The notes below the pieces were generated by a model. The model was not told where the DNA came from and searched no databases. It saw only the letters and a list, made by a program, of their open reading frames with translations. Of a stretch of DNA of 5,624 nucleotides, positions 1-5,527 are shown one piece after another. Position 1 is the stretch's first letter; each line of letters starts with the position of its first letter. The translations under genes and the position numbers were made by a program. Origin of the DNA: Firmicutes bacterium UBA6226 (GTDB lineage: Bacteria; Bacillota_A; Clostridia; Peptostreptococcales; Acidaminobacteraceae); the NCBI GenBank assembly GCA_002441045.1, contig DJWQ01000080.1, positions 1-5,624 on the forward strand. Reading direction: 5' to 3'.

Positions 1-149
1 GCATCTTGATTGATCTGTGGTCTTCTTTCAGTTCCAGCTGAATAGCTTTCAAATACATCTCCAGCGAAGTGCTTGCCAAGCGCTTCTGCCATTTGACTTC
101 TACATGAATTGTGGACGCATACAAATGCGACTTTTGGTTTTCTTTCCAT
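1..149 (-). CDS. arsC: Arsenate reductase ArsC, low-molecular-weight phosphatase (thioredoxin-coupled) type, 5' part only
   Basis: This gene would reduce arsenate to arsenite in the cytoplasm so that the upstream-encoded Acr3 can export it. Only 49 full codons are in the window; the frame is open at position 1, so the gene is cut by the edge and not visibly broken. The N-terminus [20 protein letters not shown] carries the catalytic C-X5-R phosphate-binding loop (Cys11 to Arg17) followed by SQMAEAL, as in the arsenate reductases related to low-molecular-weight tyrosine phosphatases. The segment [13 protein letters not shown] also fits that family. The two further redox cysteines expected in the thioredoxin-coupled type (around residues 82 and 89 in the staphylococcal enzyme) lie outside the window, so the coupling partner cannot be confirmed. 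The start is ATG at 149, preceded by AAGGAG about 8 bases upstream. It follows acr3 after only 28 bases with no terminator, so it is the third gene of the ars operon. Confidence 0.93.
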   Translation of the reverse strand, partial: MERKPKVAFVCVHNSCRSQMAEALGKHFAGDVFESYSAGTERRPQINQD

Positions 150-177
150 AATTCTTTCTCCTTATAATGATCATCAA

Positions 178-1224
178 TTAGATGAACTTTTCTTTTGTTT
201 TATTTGCAAAACTAACTAATAGTAACATCACCGGTACTTCAACTAAAACGCCAACGATTGTCGCAAGTGCAACTGGACTATCAGCACCAAATAATGCGAT
301 GGCTACTGCAACTGCTAGCTCAAAGAAGTTGGAAGCACCAATCATCCCAGCAGGTGCGCTGATACAGTGTGGTAATTTTAATAGATAGCTTGCGCCATAA
401 GCGATGGCAAAGATTAAAAACGTCTGCAAAATTAATGGAATTGCGATAAGTACGATATGAACTGGATTATCGATGATCGTTCTTCCTTGAAACGAGAAGA
501 TGAGTACCAAAGTTAATAATAGTCCAGCGATCGTAACATGGTCAAATTTCTTTAAAAACTCATTTTCAAAGTAAGCTTTTCCTTTTGATTTAACGACAGT
601 ATGTCTTGTAATCACACCGAGTGCCAATGGAATGACAACGAAAAGTAATACTGATAAAAGTAAGGTTCCCCAAGGGATTGTGATACCACTAAGCCCAAGT
701 AAAAAAGCAACAATAGGTGTAAATGCCACTAATAGAATCAGATCGTTAGTCGCAACCTGAACCACTGTATAGGCTGGATCGCCTTTAGTCAGATGGCTCC
801 ATACAAAAACCATCGCCGTACAAGGTGCAGCACCTAGGAGGATTGCACCTGCAAGGTAATCCTTCGCCAAATCATTTGGTAGCCATGCTTTAAATACCGT
901 CATAAAGAAAAATGAAGCGATTAGATACATGGAAAATGGCTTAATCAACCAGTTTGTAATCCATGTCACATATAAGCCTCTTGGATTCTTTCTTACGTTT
1001 TTTACTGATACAAAGTCAACCTTTAGCATCATTGGATAAATCATCAGCCAAAGTAAAAGTGCTATTGGTATAGAGACATTCTCATACTCAAATTGACTTA
1101 ACACATCTGGTATTACAGGTATATAGATGCTAATAAATACACCTAGAACCATACAAAGAAGTACCCATACACTAAGGTATTTTTCGAAAAATTTCATATC
1201 GATCTTATTCGAATTGCTTTTCAT
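178..1224 (-). CDS. acr3: Arsenite efflux permease Acr3
   Basis: This is a 348-residue inner-membrane transporter that exports arsenite (and possibly antimonite) using the proton motive force. The length and the ten-helix hydrophobic pattern match the Acr3 family (bile acid/sodium symporter superfamily), not the ArsB antiporter. Family marks include GAAPCTAMVFVWS, with the essential cysteine at residue 135 in helix 4; the motif VQVATNDLILL at about 155-165; FQGRTIIDNP at 245-254; and SNFFELAVAVAIALFG around Glu303 in helix 9, the second residue needed for transport. The start is ATG at 1224 with AAGGGG about 6 bases upstream. The protein ends in a short charged tail (NKTKEKFI). It lies 103 bases after arsR and 28 bases before arsC on the same strand, so it should be transcribed from the arsR promoter and repressed by ArsR until arsenite appears. 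No truncation or missing key residue was seen. Confidence 0.96.
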   Translation of the reverse strand: MKSNSNKIDMKFFEKYLSVWVLLCMVLGVFISIYIPVIPDVLSQFEYENVSIPIALLLWLMIYPMMLKVDFVSVKNVRKNPRGLYVTWITNWLIKPFSMYLIASFFFMTVFKAWLPNDLAKDYLAGAILLGAAPCTAMVFVWSHLTKGDPAYTVVQVATNDLILLVAFTPIVAFLLGLSGITIPWGTLLLSVLLFVVIPLALGVITRHTVVKSKGKAYFENEFLKKFDHVTIAGLLLTLVLIFSFQGRTIIDNPVHIVLIAIPLILQTFLIFAIAYGASYLLKLPHCISAPAGMIGASNFFELAVAVAIALFGADSPVALATIVGVLVEVPVMLLLVSFANKTKEKFI

Positions 1225-1259
1225 AATTATCCCCTTTTATTTAGTTTTATTACATTCTT

Positions 1260-1283
1260 TTATCTCTAGTTTTGTATAGATAA
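1260..1283 (-). other. AT-rich imperfect hairpin in the arsR-acr3 intergenic region
   Basis: In the 103-base gap between arsR and acr3 the transcript could fold as TTATCTATA, loop CAAAAC, TAGAGATAA: nine-base arms with one mismatch. It lacks a GC-rich stem and a following T-run, so it is not a convincing terminator, and read-through into acr3 is expected. It could affect mRNA stability or differential expression within the operon, or it may be a chance product of AT-rich sequence. No internal promoter was recognised in this gap. Confidence 0.25.
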
Positions 1284-1327
1284 ATTATTTCTAGTTAAAG
1301 TCTGTTCTTATTTACACTTTTCCACAC

Positions 1328-1633
1328 TTACTCACACTGACAGCTCGGCGAATAATCTGCTGCCTTAGACTGTAAATCACTTAGCAGTTTTTGAGCTTTC
1401 TCAAATCCGTGATCTGATAACTGATAATACGTCCATTTACCATTCTTTCTTTGAATGACCATTTGACTTTCAATTAAAATTTTCATATGGTGTGACAAAG
1501 TTGACTGAACGATCTGAAGTTCTTCTAGCAAATTGCAGGCACACTTCTCACCATGCTGTAAACTCTCTATTATCTGAAGACGATTGACATCACAAAATGC
1601 TTTAAAAACTTTAGCTACTTCTACATGACTCAA
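1328..1633 (-). CDS. arsR: Arsenite-responsive repressor ArsR (ArsR/SmtB family), TTG start
   Basis: This is a cytoplasmic winged-helix repressor that binds the operator upstream of its own gene and releases it when arsenite or antimonite binds its cysteines. With the start chosen here the protein is 101 residues, normal for the family. Visible features are an N-terminal helix (VEVAKVFKAFCDVNRLQII), the metal-binding stretch GEKCACNLLEEL with Cys31 and Cys33 at the start of helix 3, and the recognition helix IVQSTLSHHMKIL at about 41-53. A beta-wing QRKNGKWTYYQLS follows, and the tail SCQCE adds Cys98 and Cys100. The open frame extends five codons further up to TTG 1648, but AGGAGG at 1640-1645 lies inside that extension and sits six bases before TTG 1633. 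TTG 1633 is therefore the likely start, giving MSHVEVAKVF. It is the first gene of arsR-acr3-arsC, so it is autoregulated. Confidence 0.93.
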   Translation of the reverse strand: MSHVEVAKVFKAFCDVNRLQIIESLQHGEKCACNLLEELQIVQSTLSHHMKILIESQMVIQRKNGKWTYYQLSDHGFEKAQKLLSDLQSKAADYSPSCQCE

Positions 1634-1639
1634 AATACA

Positions 1640-1645
1640 CCTCCT
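1640..1645 (-). promoter_or_regulatory. Ribosome binding site that fixes the arsR start
   Basis: A perfect AGGAGG lies six bases before TTG 1633. It would be inside the coding sequence if TTG 1648 were used, and nothing comparable lies before 1648, where the palindromic operator sits instead. The site therefore supports translation from the non-ATG codon TTG at 1633. Confidence 0.85.
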
Positions 1646-1648
1646 CAA

Positions 1649-1664
1649 ATCGATAAATATCGAT
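1649..1664 (-). promoter_or_regulatory. ArsR operator (perfect inverted repeat)
   Basis: ATCGATA and TATCGAT form a perfect inverted repeat with a two-base spacer. It lies immediately downstream of the -10 element and covers the predicted transcription start (about 1661). ArsR/SmtB repressors bind short AT-rich dyads overlapping the promoter, so this is the expected place and form. Repressor bound here would block initiation of the whole arsR-acr3-arsC transcript. The assignment is inferred from position and symmetry. Confidence 0.8.
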
Positions 1665-1667
1665 ATG

Positions 1668-1696
1668 AGTATACCACGGCTATGTTATCTATTCAA
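1668..1696 (-). promoter_or_regulatory. Sigma-A-type promoter of the arsR-acr3-arsC operon
   Basis: The -35 element TTGAAT (1691-1696) and the -10 element TATACT (1668-1673) are separated by exactly 17 bases. The predicted start is near 1661, inside the palindromic operator. The terminator of the preceding gene ends at 1731, so the ars operon has its own transcription unit. Confidence 0.85.
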
Positions 1697-1730
1697 TACT
1701 TCCCTTTCACAACTCATGTAAAATCTATGT

Positions 1731-1756
1731 AAAAAAAGACGACTCTCGCCGTCTTT
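1731..1756 (-). terminator. Intrinsic terminator of the GAF-GGDEF gene, overlapping its stop codon
   Basis: On the minus strand a seven-base stem AAAGACG / CGTCTTT closes an eight-base loop (GCGAGAGT) and runs into seven consecutive T. The 5' arm starts within the TAA stop codon (1755-1757), so the hairpin follows the gene with no spacing. It insulates the ars operon from read-through. Confidence 0.85.
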
Positions 1757-2762
1757 AACTTTTCTTAGTTTGCTTTTTTGCCCTCTTTGATGCATACATG
1801 GCTTGGTCTGCTTTCTCAATCAACATTTCTAGCTCAATACCATCTTGGCTAAATAAAGCATACCCAATGCTTGCTTTTAAAGGAATCGCTATGTTGTCAT
1901 ATTCAAATGTTTTGCATAGGACTTCATCGATTCTTTTTATCAATTGTTTGACATCATTTGCCTCGTTTACGGAAGAAACAATGATTCCAAACTCATCACC
2001 ACCAAGTCTTGCCCACGTGTCTGTATCTCTAAGCACCTTTGATACGCGATCTGCAAGCTCCGTTAATGCGGCATCACCAAAACGATGTCCATAAGTATCA
2101 TTAATCATTTTAAGACCATCCATATCAAGAGAAATGATGCTAAAGGTTTCATGAAGTCGCAAAGCTTGTGCTAATTTTTGACGCAGCCGATCATAAAATA
2201 AGGATCGATTTGCAATTCCAGTTAAACTGTCGTGTGTCGCTTTATAAAACAACGCATTGTCTTCAGTCTGCATCGCAGTATACATCGCTGCAGCGATTAA
2301 CCCTGTCATCAGTTCAAGTGTTTTTGAGTCGTCCTCTTTATAATGATCAGGCTGATCTGAAAACACTTTTAATATCCCTACTACTGACGCTTTAAAAATA
2401 AGTGGTAGCACAATCATTGAACGAATCCCTATTTTACGACAAGCCTCTTTATTAACGCGTTCATCTAATTCAATATCATTGCTAATCAAAGGTATCTTTT
2501 GGGTGATACATTGTCCAGACAAGCTATTACCAATAGGGATTCTAAGTCCAAGAAAGGACTCAGCGCCACCTGAAACAGCACTATAAACAAGCTCATTCTC
2601 TTGAATCAACTCAATAGAAGCCCCCGTTGAAACGGTTAATTGACCCGCACGTTTCGTAACCAGATTCATAATACTCGTAAGATCAGAACCCAGTTGGGCA
2701 ATTTCAGTTTGTATATTGATGATTTCAATTAATCGATCATTTTGAAAATTCACTTGTCCCAT
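1755..2762 (-). CDS. Soluble GAF-GGDEF diguanylate cyclase
   Basis: This protein is predicted to make cyclic di-GMP from two GTP in the cytoplasm, controlled by a small-molecule or redox-sensing GAF domain. It has 335 residues with no signal peptide or membrane helix. A short N-terminal helix is followed by GAF at about 15-165 (GASIELIQENELVYSAVSGG, then RIPIGNSLSGQCITQK and SMIVLPLIFKASVVGILKVF) and GGDEF at about 172-330. The cyclase domain has HDSLTGIANR, LDMDGLKMINDTYGH with the metal-binding Asp213, and the intact active-site motif RLGGDEF (GGDEF at 254-258). The inhibitory-site motif RDTD (245-248) lies five residues before it, so product feedback inhibition is likely. SIGYALF and ADQAMYASKRAKK complete the domain. 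All signs are of an active enzyme; the GAF ligand cannot be read from sequence. The start is ATG 2762 with AAAGGA about seven bases upstream. It is flanked by terminators on both sides, so it is probably monocistronic. Confidence 0.95.
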   Translation of the reverse strand: MGQVNFQNDRLIEIINIQTEIAQLGSDLTSIMNLVTKRAGQLTVSTGASIELIQENELVYSAVSGGAESFLGLRIPIGNSLSGQCITQKIPLISNDIELDERVNKEACRKIGIRSMIVLPLIFKASVVGILKVFSDQPDHYKEDDSKTLELMTGLIAAAMYTAMQTEDNALFYKATHDSLTGIANRSLFYDRLRQKLAQALRLHETFSIISLDMDGLKMINDTYGHRFGDAALTELADRVSKVLRDTDTWARLGGDEFGIIVSSVNEANDVKQLIKRIDEVLCKTFEYDNIAIPLKASIGYALFSQDGIELEMLIEKADQAMYASKRAKKQTKKS

Positions 2763-2780
2763 TAAAAAATCCTTTCAACC

Positions 2781-2802
2781 CATTTGCAATCGTATGCAAT
2801 TG
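2781..2802 (-). promoter_or_regulatory. Inverted repeat in the leader of the GAF-GGDEF gene, possible operator
   Basis: The arms CATTTGCA and TGCAATTG (plus-strand reading) are complementary at seven of eight positions around a six-base spacer. The dyad sits 18-40 bases before the start codon and just downstream of the only candidate -10 element. That geometry suits a dimeric repressor, but no regulator is encoded nearby and the assignment rests on symmetry alone. Confidence 0.4.
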
Positions 2803-2805
2803 TTT

Positions 2806-2836
2806 CGTATACTTCTATTTTATCAAATAATTTCAA
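2806..2836 (-). promoter_or_regulatory. Weak candidate promoter of the GAF-GGDEF gene
   Basis: TTGAAA (2831-2836) and TATACG (2806-2811) could be -35 and -10 elements, but the spacing is 19 bases, longer than optimal. No better pair was found between the preceding terminator (ending at 2840) and the start codon. A promoter must lie in this short stretch if the gene is not expressed by read-through. Confidence 0.35.
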
Positions 2837-2839
2837 TAT

Positions 2840-2878
2840 AAAAAAGGCGATTCCTCAGATTTCTGAGAGATCGCCTTT
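2840..2878 (-). terminator. Strong intrinsic terminator after the beta-helix lipoprotein gene
   Basis: A nine-base stem AAAGGCGAT / ATCGCCTTT continues, after an internal bulge, into a five-base stem CTCAG / CTGAG with a four-base loop. On the minus strand it is followed by six T. It starts 17 bases after the stop codon at 2896 and separates the lipoprotein gene from the GAF-GGDEF gene. Confidence 0.9.
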
Positions 2879-2895
2879 GAAATATTTCATGATCA

Positions 2896-4341
2896 TTAAT
2901 GTCTTTTTCCGCCACCCATTTGTTGAACTGTTATTTCAGTTACTTGTTGTCCATTGACGATGACAGTTCCACTGTTGAGTTGTCTCGTTCCATCTACATC
3001 AAATGATGAGTTTGCAGTGACTGTGATATTGCCACCATTGATGTAAAGATCACCATTTGAATCGAATCCATCTGTATCGCCACTGCCCATGGTTACGGAA
3101 ATTGTACCACCATTTACTTCGATTCTAACCTCATTATCACTTTTATTGGCTGCGTTGATGCCATCGTCCGTTGCATAAATGGTAATATTTCCACCATTAA
3201 TTTGTACAAAGGTTGCTTCAATGCCCTCAGAAGCAGTTTTAATATTAATTGTTCCACCATCGATTTGTACGATCGTATTGCTGTGAATTGCATCATCAGC
3301 AGCTGTAATCTCAAAATTCCCATCTTTAATATAAATATATCCTTTAGTGCTATCTTCATCGTTTTCACTGTGTACAGCATCTTTTTGAACGTTCATTGTA
3401 AAGTTACCGTCGTAGATTCTAATTGAATCATTTGCTTCAAGACCATGACCCAATGCAGTTATATTATAGGTACCGCCAGTTACTTTCAAGTCATCTTTTG
3501 AAGTAATTGCATTTCCTTGCTTAGAAACGACTTTTAAAGTGCCAGTACCATTTAAAGTCAAATCAGATTTTGAGAAAATCACAGCATCAACATTTGTTTC
3601 GCCATCGGCTGTAAATGTACCATTTACCGTTAGTACCGAAGTTGCACTTGTTGTCGTAACAAAAACCTTATCGGCAGTCTTAACATAGATGGCTGGAGTG
3701 GTTTCATTGGTAATCGTTACACCATCAAGTACGATTTGAACTTTAGCATCTTCTGGCGCAGCGACGATAATAGAACTGTTTGTCGCACTACCTTTTACTA
3801 AATAAACGCCTTCTGCAGTTATAGTAACATCTTTTCCACTGGTTAAGTTAATCGTTGTTGCGCCAGTTAAATCAGCGGTTTGCTCTAAATCTCTGTTTGA
3901 AAATTGATCGGTTACATCAATCCCAGTATCAAGAGACGCATCACTTGAGTATTCATTAGTAGTAGGGGTTGATTCACCAGGCATTCCGCCTAAGTTACCA
4001 TTTGGTTGCTGTCCATTTGGCATCTGACCTTTTCCCTGGAATTGAGCATCACCGCCACCTGCAGGTGCATCTGATTGGGTTGCCGATGTAACTTCATCTA
4101 CATTTTCATTGGTATCTCCATCAACATTTGAAGCTGAAGCAGCATCGTTCGAAGCATTTGAAGTATCTTTAATCGTTACGGTATCTGTTAAACTTTCTGT
4201 TACTTTTGCAGTATTATCTGTATCCGCAGACGCTGTCGTACTTGCACAGCCCGCCAATGATACGATCAGAATTAACACCAGTCCAATCACTGACATATTT
4301 TTTAATTTCATATTTTTTGGTTTCAAATTCTTTAGTTTCAT
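2896..4341 (-). CDS. Secreted lipoprotein with a right-handed beta-helix, Cthe_2159-type carbohydrate-binding domain
   Basis: The protein has 481 residues. A lipoprotein signal (hydrophobic VIGLVLILIVSLAGC, lipobox LAGC, lipidated Cys32) should anchor it on the outer face of the membrane. Residues 33-145 are a Ser/Thr/Asp-rich then Gly/Gln/Pro-rich linker (GGMPGE region) of low complexity. From about 150 to 470 the sequence is a series of beta-helix rungs of roughly 20-29 residues. The repeated pattern is VxIxGGxxxIxxxxDGIxx, seen as VTGGTYNITA, IYDGNFTMNV, IKDGNFEITAADDAIHS, IDGGTINI, INGGNITIYATDDGINA, VNGGTISV and INGGNITV. The many Asp/Asn at rung turns suggest calcium binding. This matches the family typified by Clostridium thermocellum Cthe_2159 (formerly DUF4353), reported to bind acidic and cellulosic polysaccharides. 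The ligand here is unknown and no catalytic motif is recognised. The short tail GGGKRH is basic. ATG 4341 is chosen because AAGGAG lies eight bases upstream; the internal ATGs lack such a site. Confidence 0.85.
   Translation of the reverse strand: MKLKNLKPKNMKLKNMSVIGLVLILIVSLAGCASTTASADTDNTAKVTESLTDTVTIKDTSNASNDAASASNVDGDTNENVDEVTSATQSDAPAGGGDAQFQGKGQMPNGQQPNGNLGGMPGESTPTTNEYSSDASLDTGIDVTDQFSNRDLEQTADLTGATTINLTSGKDVTITAEGVYLVKGSATNSSIIVAAPEDAKVQIVLDGVTITNETTPAIYVKTADKVFVTTTSATSVLTVNGTFTADGETNVDAVIFSKSDLTLNGTGTLKVVSKQGNAITSKDDLKVTGGTYNITALGHGLEANDSIRIYDGNFTMNVQKDAVHSENDEDSTKGYIYIKDGNFEITAADDAIHSNTIVQIDGGTINIKTASEGIEATFVQINGGNITIYATDDGINAANKSDNEVRIEVNGGTISVTMGSGDTDGFDSNGDLYINGGNITVTANSSFDVDGTRQLNSGTVIVNGQQVTEITVQQMGGGKRH
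4297..4341 (-). repeat. Three tandem 15-base repeats in the signal-peptide coding region
   Basis: The first 45 bases of the lipoprotein gene are three consecutive 15-base units, ATGAAACTAAAGAAT, TTGAAACCAAAAAAT and ATGAAATTAAAAAAT. They encode MKLKN-LKPKN-MKLKN. Each unit is five codons and begins with a possible start codon, so gain or loss of a unit would keep the frame and only lengthen or shorten the basic n-region of the signal peptide. Confidence 0.9.
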
Positions 4342-4349
4342 ATTCTAAT

Positions 4350-4355
4350 CTCCTT
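4350..4355 (-). promoter_or_regulatory. Ribosome binding site that fixes the lipoprotein start
   Basis: AAGGAG ends eight bases before ATG 4341. The two later in-frame ATG codons (4311, 4296) and the TTG at 4326 have only A-rich sequence before them, so the full-length start is preferred. Confidence 0.85.
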
Positions 4356-4399
4356 ATAGTTAGTTTCAAGTAATTTCTGTCTAAGCGCTTCCTTGATAC

Positions 4400-4434
4400 T
4401 ATATTAGAATACGAACCTTAAATGGAACTTTAAA
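4400..4434 (-). promoter_or_regulatory. Candidate promoter region of the lipoprotein gene with tandem direct repeats
   Basis: On the minus strand TTTAAAGTTC and TTTAAGGTTC are direct repeats (one mismatch in ten) with a 12-base period. They lie just upstream of a possible -10 element TATAGT at about 4400. No good -35 hexamer is present (the best is TTCCAT, 18 bases from TATAGT). Two direct half-sites replacing a -35 element are the usual layout of a response-regulator-activated promoter. No regulator gene is visible in the window, so this is inference. Confidence 0.4.
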
Positions 4435-4479
4435 ACCATAACTTTTTAAAAAAAAAGACTCATTTTATACTTATTGGAC

Positions 4480-5400
4480 TCAATTGGGTTCGAGATGCGT
4501 CGTAATAATGCTTTGAGCACCAAAATGCCCTTTAATCTCACGCTCTATATCTGTCGCATGTTCATGTGCTTCATATAAAGTCATCCTTTTATCGAACATC
4601 AAATGAACTTCAATGGCTACCCTATTCCCAATTTTTCTAGTCCTAAGATGGTGATAATTCATAATCTGTTCGCAATTATTGATGGTATCTTCAATGTATT
4701 TTAACTCACTTTCACACAGTGAGACTTCGGTTAACTCTTTTATAGCAGGCATTAATATCTCAAAAGCTACTTTAAAGATGAAAAAGCTAACCAAAACAGA
4801 TGCCACTGGATCTAGAATCGTCCACCTGTGTCCAAGAAGCATTGCACCACCTATACCGACTAACGTACCTATAGATGAAAATGCATCAGAACGATGATGC
4901 CAACCATTGGCAATAACTGCACTTGAATTAATTTTTTCACCAACTGCTTTCGTATATCTAAATAAAAGCTCTTTTGAAAGAATCGAAAAAACAGCCGCTA
5001 TTAGTGCAATTGCAGTTGGTTTTGGTAGACTAACACTTTTAAATAAAACTGCATAAATGTTACCAACACCAGTCGTAAATATCTTATATCCTACCAAAAA
5101 TAGTGCAATTCCAATGATTACAGTTGCTAACGTTTCATATTTGCCATGCCCATAATTATGATCGTCGTCTTCAGGCTTTTCGGTAAATTTAAATCCAACA
5201 AGTACAACGATATCCGTAAAGAAATCTGATAAAGAATGAATCCCATCTGCAAGCATTGCAGCACTTTTGCCTTGTATCCCAGCGAAAATTTTAAAAATTG
5301 TTAAGATCACATTGACGACAAACCCTACTAGAGTGACTTTTTTTGCTGTTTTTGATCGAATATATTCCTGACTGTTTTCTTTTTTAGTTATTTCTGCCAT
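4480..5400 (-). CDS. Cation diffusion facilitator (CDF) divalent-metal exporter under NiCo riboswitch control
   Basis: This is a six-helix inner-membrane exporter of divalent metal ions, driven by proton exchange, acting as a dimer. It has 306 residues from the start chosen here. Helices lie at roughly 22-43, 48-72, 89-110, 129-148, 161-188 and 193-217; a cytoplasmic ferredoxin-like metal-sensing domain follows at about 222-306. The transport site shows as HSLSD in helix 2 (His55, Asp59) and HHRSD in helix 5 (His168, Asp172), the HxxxD/HxxxD arrangement often linked to zinc. DDDHNYGHGKYE between helices 2 and 3 is the conserved interface loop. Histidines in VAIEVHLMFD, EAHEHATDIERE and ITTHLEP are the usual C-terminal metal ligands. 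The riboswitch upstream suggests that cobalt, nickel or iron is the physiological cargo. The frame extends to GTG 5409, but that GTG is part of the ribosome binding site GAGGTG; ATG 5400 is preferred. No clear terminator stem follows the stop codon. Confidence 0.93.
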   Translation of the reverse strand: MAEITKKENSQEYIRSKTAKKVTLVGFVVNVILTIFKIFAGIQGKSAAMLADGIHSLSDFFTDIVVLVGFKFTEKPEDDDHNYGHGKYETLATVIIGIALFLVGYKIFTTGVGNIYAVLFKSVSLPKPTAIALIAAVFSILSKELLFRYTKAVGEKINSSAVIANGWHHRSDAFSSIGTLVGIGGAMLLGHRWTILDPVASVLVSFFIFKVAFEILMPAIKELTEVSLCESELKYIEDTINNCEQIMNYHHLRTRKIGNRVAIEVHLMFDKRMTLYEAHEHATDIEREIKGHFGAQSIITTHLEPN

Positions 5401-5406
5401 GCGGTT

Positions 5407-5412
5407 CACCTC
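5407..5412 (-). promoter_or_regulatory. Ribosome binding site that fixes the CDF exporter start
   Basis: GAGGTG lies six bases before ATG 5400. Its last three bases form the in-frame GTG at 5409, which would otherwise be the longest start. No ribosome binding site precedes that GTG, so translation from ATG 5400 is preferred. Confidence 0.85.
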
Positions 5413-5414
5413 AT

Positions 5415-5433
5415 TTAATTTATTATCATTCTC
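5415..5433 (-). promoter_or_regulatory. Fur-box-like sequence in the leader of the CDF exporter
   Basis: GAGAATGATAATAAATTAA agrees with the classical 19-base Fur box at 13 positions, and it contains one perfect TGATAAT half-site. It lies between the riboswitch terminator and the ribosome binding site, well downstream of the predicted start, where a repressor would act as a roadblock. AT-rich leaders produce such matches by chance, so this is weak. Confidence 0.25.
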
Positions 5434-5476
5434 AGTTAACCAAGTTTTTTTAAATCAATCGGTGACTTGCACTTGA

Positions 5477-5527
5477 TAAAAAATAAAAACCTGTGGTACT
5501 ATGAATGATTTCACAGTCCCACAGGTT
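5477..5527 (-). terminator. Riboswitch-controlled intrinsic terminator
   Basis: AACCTGTGG (5519-5527) pairs perfectly with CCACAGGTT (5488-5496). Inside it ACTGTGAA pairs with TTCATAGT (one G-U pair) around a four-base loop ATCA, making a nearly continuous 17-pair hairpin. It is followed by TTTTTATTTTTT. The 5' arm is the same CCTGTGGGAC segment needed for the last aptamer helix and the P1 closing strand, so aptamer and terminator cannot form together. Metal binding should therefore favour read-through and switch the exporter on. Confidence 0.92.

Noticed and set aside
1634..1648. Five extra codons at the arsR 5' end (TTG 1648)
   Set aside because: They are made of the AGGAGG ribosome binding site for TTG 1633, and the operator directly abuts the upstream TTG.
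3114..3380. Alternative minus-strand frame inside the lipoprotein gene
   Set aside because: It is out of frame with a clear beta-helix protein and has no recognisable content.
3000..3500. Repeated motifs resembling a DNA repeat or CRISPR-like array
   Set aside because: The recurrence of ccaccatt-type words reflects the GG-N/D-x-I rungs of the beta-helix protein. Unit lengths vary and the DNA is not conserved between units.
4109..4348. Open frames on the plus strand opposite the lipoprotein gene (also 3202-3426), and opposite other genes (182-388, 1798-2094, 2168-2395, 4679-4897)
   Set aside because: They are antisense shadows of well-supported genes, with no family resemblance; the low-complexity coding of the opposite strand explains them.
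4379..4392. cre-like (CcpA) site around AAGCGCTT in the lipoprotein leader
   Set aside because: Only the eight-base core palindrome fits; the flanking TGA/TCA positions of the consensus mostly mismatch.
4441..4480. Intrinsic terminator after the CDF exporter gene
   Set aside because: There is a run of ten T on the minus strand, but no stable stem precedes it (GAGTC occurs as a direct, not inverted, repeat). Termination may still occur here, but it cannot be supported as an intrinsic terminator.
5401..5409. GTG at 5409 as the start of the CDF exporter
   Set aside because: The GTG is the end of the GAGGTG ribosome binding site that serves ATG 5400, and no ribosome binding site precedes it.
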